64,000 nucleotides of DNA from Antarcticimicrobium sp040365005 (GTDB lineage Bacteria > Pseudomonadota > Alphaproteobacteria > Rhodobacterales > Rhodobacteraceae). The notes under the pieces are model-generated. The model saw only the letters and a list, made by a program, of their open reading frames with translations, ran no database searches and was not told the DNA's origin. The stretch spans positions 310,001 through 374,000 of the forward strand of contig NZ_BAABWV010000001.1 of the NCBI RefSeq assembly GCF_040365005.1, in the 5' to 3' direction. This document shows positions 63,732 to 64,000 of this stretch, in pieces (the first letter of the stretch is position 1; every line of letters begins with the position of its first letter). Both the position numbers and the translations under genes were made by a program.

Positions 63732-64000
63732 GCGTCGGTCGGTGCGGCGTCGCGGACCAGCTTCCAGCGGATCGCGTCAAGCAGCGCCTCGAAACTGGCG
63801 TCGACGATGTTCGGACTGACCCCCACGGTGGACCAGCGCCGCCCCTGCCCGTCGGCGCTGTCAATAATCACGCGGGTCACTGCCTCGGTGCCGCCCTGGG
63901 TGATGCGCACCTTGAAATCGACCAGCCGCATGTCCTCGATGATCGCCGAATAGCGGCCCAGGTCCTTGGCCAGCGCCTTGGACAGCGCGTTGACCGGGCC
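63728..64000 (-). CDS. cimA: Citramalate synthase, C-terminal part (5' end outside window)
   Basis: The visible 90 residues match the LeuA-type allosteric domain of the citramalate synthase family: NALSKALAKDLGRYSAIIED, then LVDFKVRITQGGTEAVTRVI, RWSTVGVSPNIVDASFEALL and DAIRWKL. The enzyme condenses pyruvate and acetyl-CoA into citramalate, the threonine-independent route to 2-oxobutyrate and isoleucine. The catalytic barrel is outside the window, so distinction from 2-isopropylmalate synthase rests on the C-terminal sequence. It would supply a substrate for ilvB. Confidence 0.85.
   Translation of the reverse strand, partial: GPVNALSKALAKDLGRYSAIIEDMRLVDFKVRITQGGTEAVTRVIIDSADGQGRRWSTVGVSPNIVDASFEALLDAIRWKLVRDAAPTDA

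Overview
The window is high-GC DNA (roughly two thirds G+C by eye) from an alphaproteobacterium, most likely the Roseobacter group of the Rhodobacteraceae. This rests on gene content and order: TRAP transporters with two-component systems, an amidase-PBP1A-prfB cell-wall block, the sulfite-reductase operon with DUF2849 and DUF934 genes, the reductive pyrimidine pathway, and a phytoene-synthase-like gene beside a citramalate synthase. No rRNA, tRNA, CRISPR array, transposase or phage gene was seen. It reads as ordinary chromosomal backbone.

Layout. 1-6.1 kb: a TakP-type TRAP transporter operon (dctP-dctQ-dctM, minus strand, dctM cut by the window edge) divergent from a Cache-domain histidine kinase and a NarL-type regulator. 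6.3-8.9 kb: ilvB-ilvN behind an apparent attenuator whose 17-codon leader peptide carries a Leu-Val-Val-Ile-Val run. 8.9-14.1 kb: a small hypothetical gene, an XRE-type regulator followed by a Rieske oxygenase and a 71-residue protein, a DUF2189 membrane protein and an amidase. 14.1-15.5 kb: an RTX-type secreted protein with six 19-residue repeats. 15.7-22.4 kb: prfB, PBP1A, a tandem sulfotransferase-like protein and an N-acetylmuramoyl-L-alanine amidase. 22.5-24.6 kb: an aminotransferase and a DsbA-family oxidoreductase.

24.9-35.3 kb is a uracil/thymine catabolic regulon. It holds an NMT1-type ABC importer, dihydropyrimidinase, an undescribed 106-residue protein, a beta-ureidopropionase-type amidohydrolase, a RutR-like TetR regulator and PreT/PreA. 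PreTA would make dihydropyrimidine, HydA opens the ring and HyuC releases the beta-amino acid. Palindromes close to the published E. coli RutR box lie in the rutR/hyuC divergent region and upstream of preT, which ties the parts together. 35.5-43.3 kb: hypothetical proteins, a glycosyltransferase-like protein, a ribbon-helix-helix-like protein, metY, a SIMPL protein and a large single-pass protein with GspL/PilM-like and GspC/PilP-like ends.

43.4-49.9 kb: a C4-dicarboxylate-type TRAP system (dctP-dctQ-dctM) with its DctB/DctD pair. DctD has lost the GAFTGA loop and the Walker A lysine, yet two 16-bp palindromes spaced three helical turns apart lie between dctD and dctP. 49.9-55.6 kb: an Lrp-type regulator divergent from an assimilatory sulfate operon (cobA, DUF2849, sulfite reductase, cysH, DUF934) followed by ferredoxin-NADP reductase. 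55.8-64 kb: HNH endonuclease, RluE, a VOC protein, oleate hydratase, an esterase, an AlkA-type glycosylase and an MFS transporter. It ends with an overlapping minus-strand chain: citramalate synthase (cut by the edge), an alpha/beta hydrolase and a squalene/phytoene-synthase-fold protein without the catalytic aspartates.

The items most worth a second look are the ilv attenuator, the RutR-box pyrimidine regulon with its small unknown gene, the GAFTGA-less DctD with its palindromes, the tandem sulfotransferase inside the cell-wall cluster, and the NDUFAF6-like protein.
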